This document shows, piece by piece, positions 62,402 through 64,000 of a DNA stretch of 64,000 nt. The position numbers and the translations under genes are program-made. Each line of letters begins with the position of its first letter. The stretch's first letter is position 1. The DNA comes from Nitratireductor thuwali (GTDB taxonomy: Bacteria > Pseudomonadota > Alphaproteobacteria > Rhizobiales > Rhizobiaceae). A model generated the notes under the pieces. It did not search any database. It was not told the DNA's origin and saw only the letters and a list, made by a program, of their open reading frames with translations. The DNA is taken from NCBI RefSeq assembly GCF_036621415.1, contig NZ_CP030941.1, positions 992,001 through 1,056,000 of the forward strand, given 5' to 3'.

Positions 62402-63661
62402 TCATCCTCGTTCCGGTCCTGGTCGTCCAACCGGTCCTTCGTCGCGCGCTGAAGGCGTGCATTCGGCCCGATAGATCTCGTAGAGATCGAGCCCGACGCC
62501 GATGAGAATGACCGCGAATCCTAGCCCCTCGATCAGCGGATTGTAGGCCCAGAACATGACATAGGCGACGAGGAGAGCGCCGAGACCTGTCGCCATAAGC
62601 GGCCAGGGCTGCCCATGACGCGGCAGGTTGAAGGCGGTGGCAACGACCGCCAGGGCGGCGGCAGCGACGATGGTCGCCGCCCACGCGCCCTCGGGAAGCA
62701 CAACGGCGAAGCCCAACAGCGACAGAAGCCCCACGAAAGCGAGCGTGCCGTAGCAGGCGATGATCGAAGCCACGGCCGCGACCGCCCCCCACAGCCCCCG
62801 CCCTCCAATCGCCGACGTCAGGCGCCGCGGGTGCAGCCGGCTCGCCAGGCGTCTAGCAACGGCCCGCCTCTTCGCTTCCGCCGGCCGGCGCATGACCACG
62901 TCGATCGAGCGGGCGCCGAGGCCCGAGGCGATGCGGCGCGTATCGGCGCTCGGGCTTTCGGCGAAGTAGTCGAATTCGGCGAGCACCTCCGCATCGGCGA
63001 AGCCGGTTTCGCGGAACAGTTCCAGATAATCCTCGTCGACCGACGCGCCGACCACGCATTCGGCCCACAGCTTGGGGTCACTGCGCCCGCCGAGCGGCAC
63101 CGGTCTCTTGATGACGATGTCGGCAAGCTGCACGCGCCCTTCGGGCTTCAGCACGCGGAAGATCTCGGCAAACGCCTTGCGCTTGTCCGGCACGAGATTG
63201 AGCACGCCGTTCGAGGTGACCACGTCCACCGAATTGTCGGGCAGCGGGATGTTCTCGGCATCCGCCTCGATGGTCTCCACATGGTCGATTCCGCCCTCTT
63301 CCAGCGTCTCCCTTAGCCGGGTCAGCATGTCGGGCGTCATGTCGAGCGCCCAGACCTTGCCGGTCTCCCCGACCATCCGGCTGGCGATCAGCGTGTCGGT
63401 TCCCGAGCCCGAGCCGATGTCGAGCACCGTGTCTCCCGGCCCGATGACGCCGGCGCGGAAGGGATAGCCGACGCCGAGGAAGCGGTCGAGGACGGCAGGC
63501 GGCAGGCGGTCGAGTTCTTCCTTGGGATAGCCCAGGGCGAGCGCCGCCCGCCGGCCCACCGGAAAGTGGAAGCCCTGGTGCGGATCGTCCGCCACGCTGC
63601 CATACATGGCCTTCACCGCCTCTTTGACCTGCTCCTTCGAGAATCCCAGGATCGCAACCAT
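62402..63661 (-). CDS. SAM methyltransferase fused to membrane domain (ArsM-like, Cys lost)
   Basis: GGAGG six bases before ATG 63661; 419 residues. Residues 1-265 are an ArsM-like methyltransferase: LGYPKEELDRLP, VLDIGSGSGTDTLIASRMVG (SAM site), ALDMTPDML, NGVLNLVPDKRKAFAEIFRVLKPEGRVQLADI. Where arsenite methyltransferases have GLGCGNP the protein has LGVGYP, so the arsenic-binding Cys is Val; only the ECVVGA Cys is kept. Residues about 280-400 form four membrane helices (WGAVAAVASIIACYGTLAFVGLL and others), a MerC/MerT-like arrangement. Arsenite is unlikely as substrate; a membrane-bound methylation is possible. Confidence 0.82.
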   Translation of the reverse strand: MVAILGFSKEQVKEAVKAMYGSVADDPHQGFHFPVGRRAALALGYPKEELDRLPPAVLDRFLGVGYPFRAGVIGPGDTVLDIGSGSGTDTLIASRMVGETGKVWALDMTPDMLTRLRETLEEGGIDHVETIEADAENIPLPDNSVDVVTSNGVLNLVPDKRKAFAEIFRVLKPEGRVQLADIVIKRPVPLGGRSDPKLWAECVVGASVDEDYLELFRETGFADAEVLAEFDYFAESPSADTRRIASGLGARSIDVVMRRPAEAKRRAVARRLASRLHPRRLTSAIGGRGLWGAVAAVASIIACYGTLAFVGLLSLLGFAVVLPEGAWAATIVAAAALAVVATAFNLPRHGQPWPLMATGLGALLVAYVMFWAYNPLIEGLGFAVILIGVGLDLYEIYRAECTPSARDEGPVGRPGPERG

Positions 63662-63718
63662 CTCGTCCTCCGGTTCCCCTTTGAGCGCCGTGCCGCCGGC
63701 ACTCGTCCTTGCGCGTGT

Positions 63719-63952
63719 TCAGTAGTGCTCGACGATCGCCCGGACGCGCCGGCGCAGCGAATCGGGCGCCTTCGCCTTTCCGGTCTCGCTGACGCGCGCC
63801 CGCAGCTTCCGCTCGAACTCGGCCCGCGTGAAGCAGGCCCGGCAGGTCGCCATGTGGTGGGCGAGCGCCTGTTCCGTCTCCGCATCGAGCTCGCGGTCGA
63901 GATATTCGAGGAGCTTGTCGATCACTTCCTCGCAGCGCAGATCCTGGGTCAT
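63719..63952 (-). CDS. Zinc-finger anti-sigma-like protein
   Basis: A 77-residue protein with the zinc-binding anti-sigma (zf-HC2/ZAS) pattern: RCEEVIDKLLEYLDRELDAETEQALAHHMATCRACFTRAEFERKL, where HHMATCRAC gives H-x3-C-x2-C, and a basic tail SLRRRVRAIVEHY. Such proteins hold a group-4 sigma factor in check and release it on oxidation. No sigma gene is visible; it may lie beyond the right edge. It precedes the methyltransferase gene on the same strand by 57 bases, so the two are probably co-expressed. Confidence 0.75.
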   Translation of the reverse strand: MTQDLRCEEVIDKLLEYLDRELDAETEQALAHHMATCRACFTRAEFERKLRARVSETGKAKAPDSLRRRVRAIVEHY

Positions 63953-64000
63953 CGGGGTCCACCTTTCGCATTGCAGGCCGCGATGCCCGCCTCGCCCGCC

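Noticed and set aside
1..64000. CRISPR arrays, tRNA or rRNA genes, phage genes, replication origin
   Set aside because: I looked for regularly spaced repeats, cloverleaf-like segments and phage or replication genes and saw none; by eye this is not exhaustive for tRNAs.

Overview
The window looks like chromosomal or megaplasmid DNA of a high-GC alphaproteobacterium of the order Rhizobiales (a Mesorhizobium, Chelativorans or Sinorhizobium-like organism). The grounds are gene content and codon use: an OlsB-type ornithine-lipid acyltransferase, a RhtX/FptX siderophore importer, an iron box that fits the rhizobial TGA-N9-TCA operator, and intergenic palindromes of the rhizobial type. This placement is inferred from content, not from a marker gene.

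Positions 1-25 kb are accessory in character: lower and uneven GC, long gene-poor stretches, gene remnants and surface genes. They hold the 3' end of a LysR gene, a reverse-strand cluster of two family-25 glycosyltransferases plus a NodB-type deacetylase, a PrsW-like membrane protease, two AraC regulators, an IS5-type transposase remnant, and two related type V autotransporters (14-17 kb and 19.8-22.9 kb) around a second secreted deacetylase. Between 7 and 13.4 kb is a group of large beta-propeller/Ig-like proteins that has been reshuffled. One reading frame joins a propeller gene to a second gene that keeps its own ribosome binding site and signal peptide. Another gene is split by a one-base shift in an eight-base G tract. 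A third copy is reduced to a remnant.

Positions 25-38.5 kb carry membrane and stress genes: slipin with NfeD, a dienelactone hydrolase, olsB, a site-2-protease-like protein without its metal ligands, an accessory FtsH, a cupin, an NAD(P)-binding protein, and a phosphoribosyltransferase/hydrolase pair.

Positions 39-48.5 kb hold the most interesting locus. A complete eboA-F set (DHQ-synthase-like cyclase, TIM-barrel protein, UbiA prenyltransferase, phosphodiesterase, EboA, TatD-like EboB) is followed by an isopentenyl-diphosphate isomerase. It is preceded on the same strand by three exported redox proteins: a PQQ-type sugar dehydrogenase, Cu/Zn superoxide dismutase and cytochrome c. The arrangement suggests a pathway that makes a prenylated or cyclitol-like small molecule and moves or oxidises it in the periplasm. 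The product is unknown.

Positions 51-62.3 kb encode a complete hydroxamate siderophore system: iron-box promoter, TonB receptor, a small unknown protein, RhtX-like importer, a convergent MFS pump, and four biosynthetic genes in the iucA-B-C-D order of aerobactin operons, without the diaminobutyrate/diaminopropane genes of rhizobactin 1021. The right end has a methyltransferase fused to a membrane domain and a zinc-binding anti-sigma-like protein. I saw no rRNA or tRNA gene, CRISPR array or intact mobile element.
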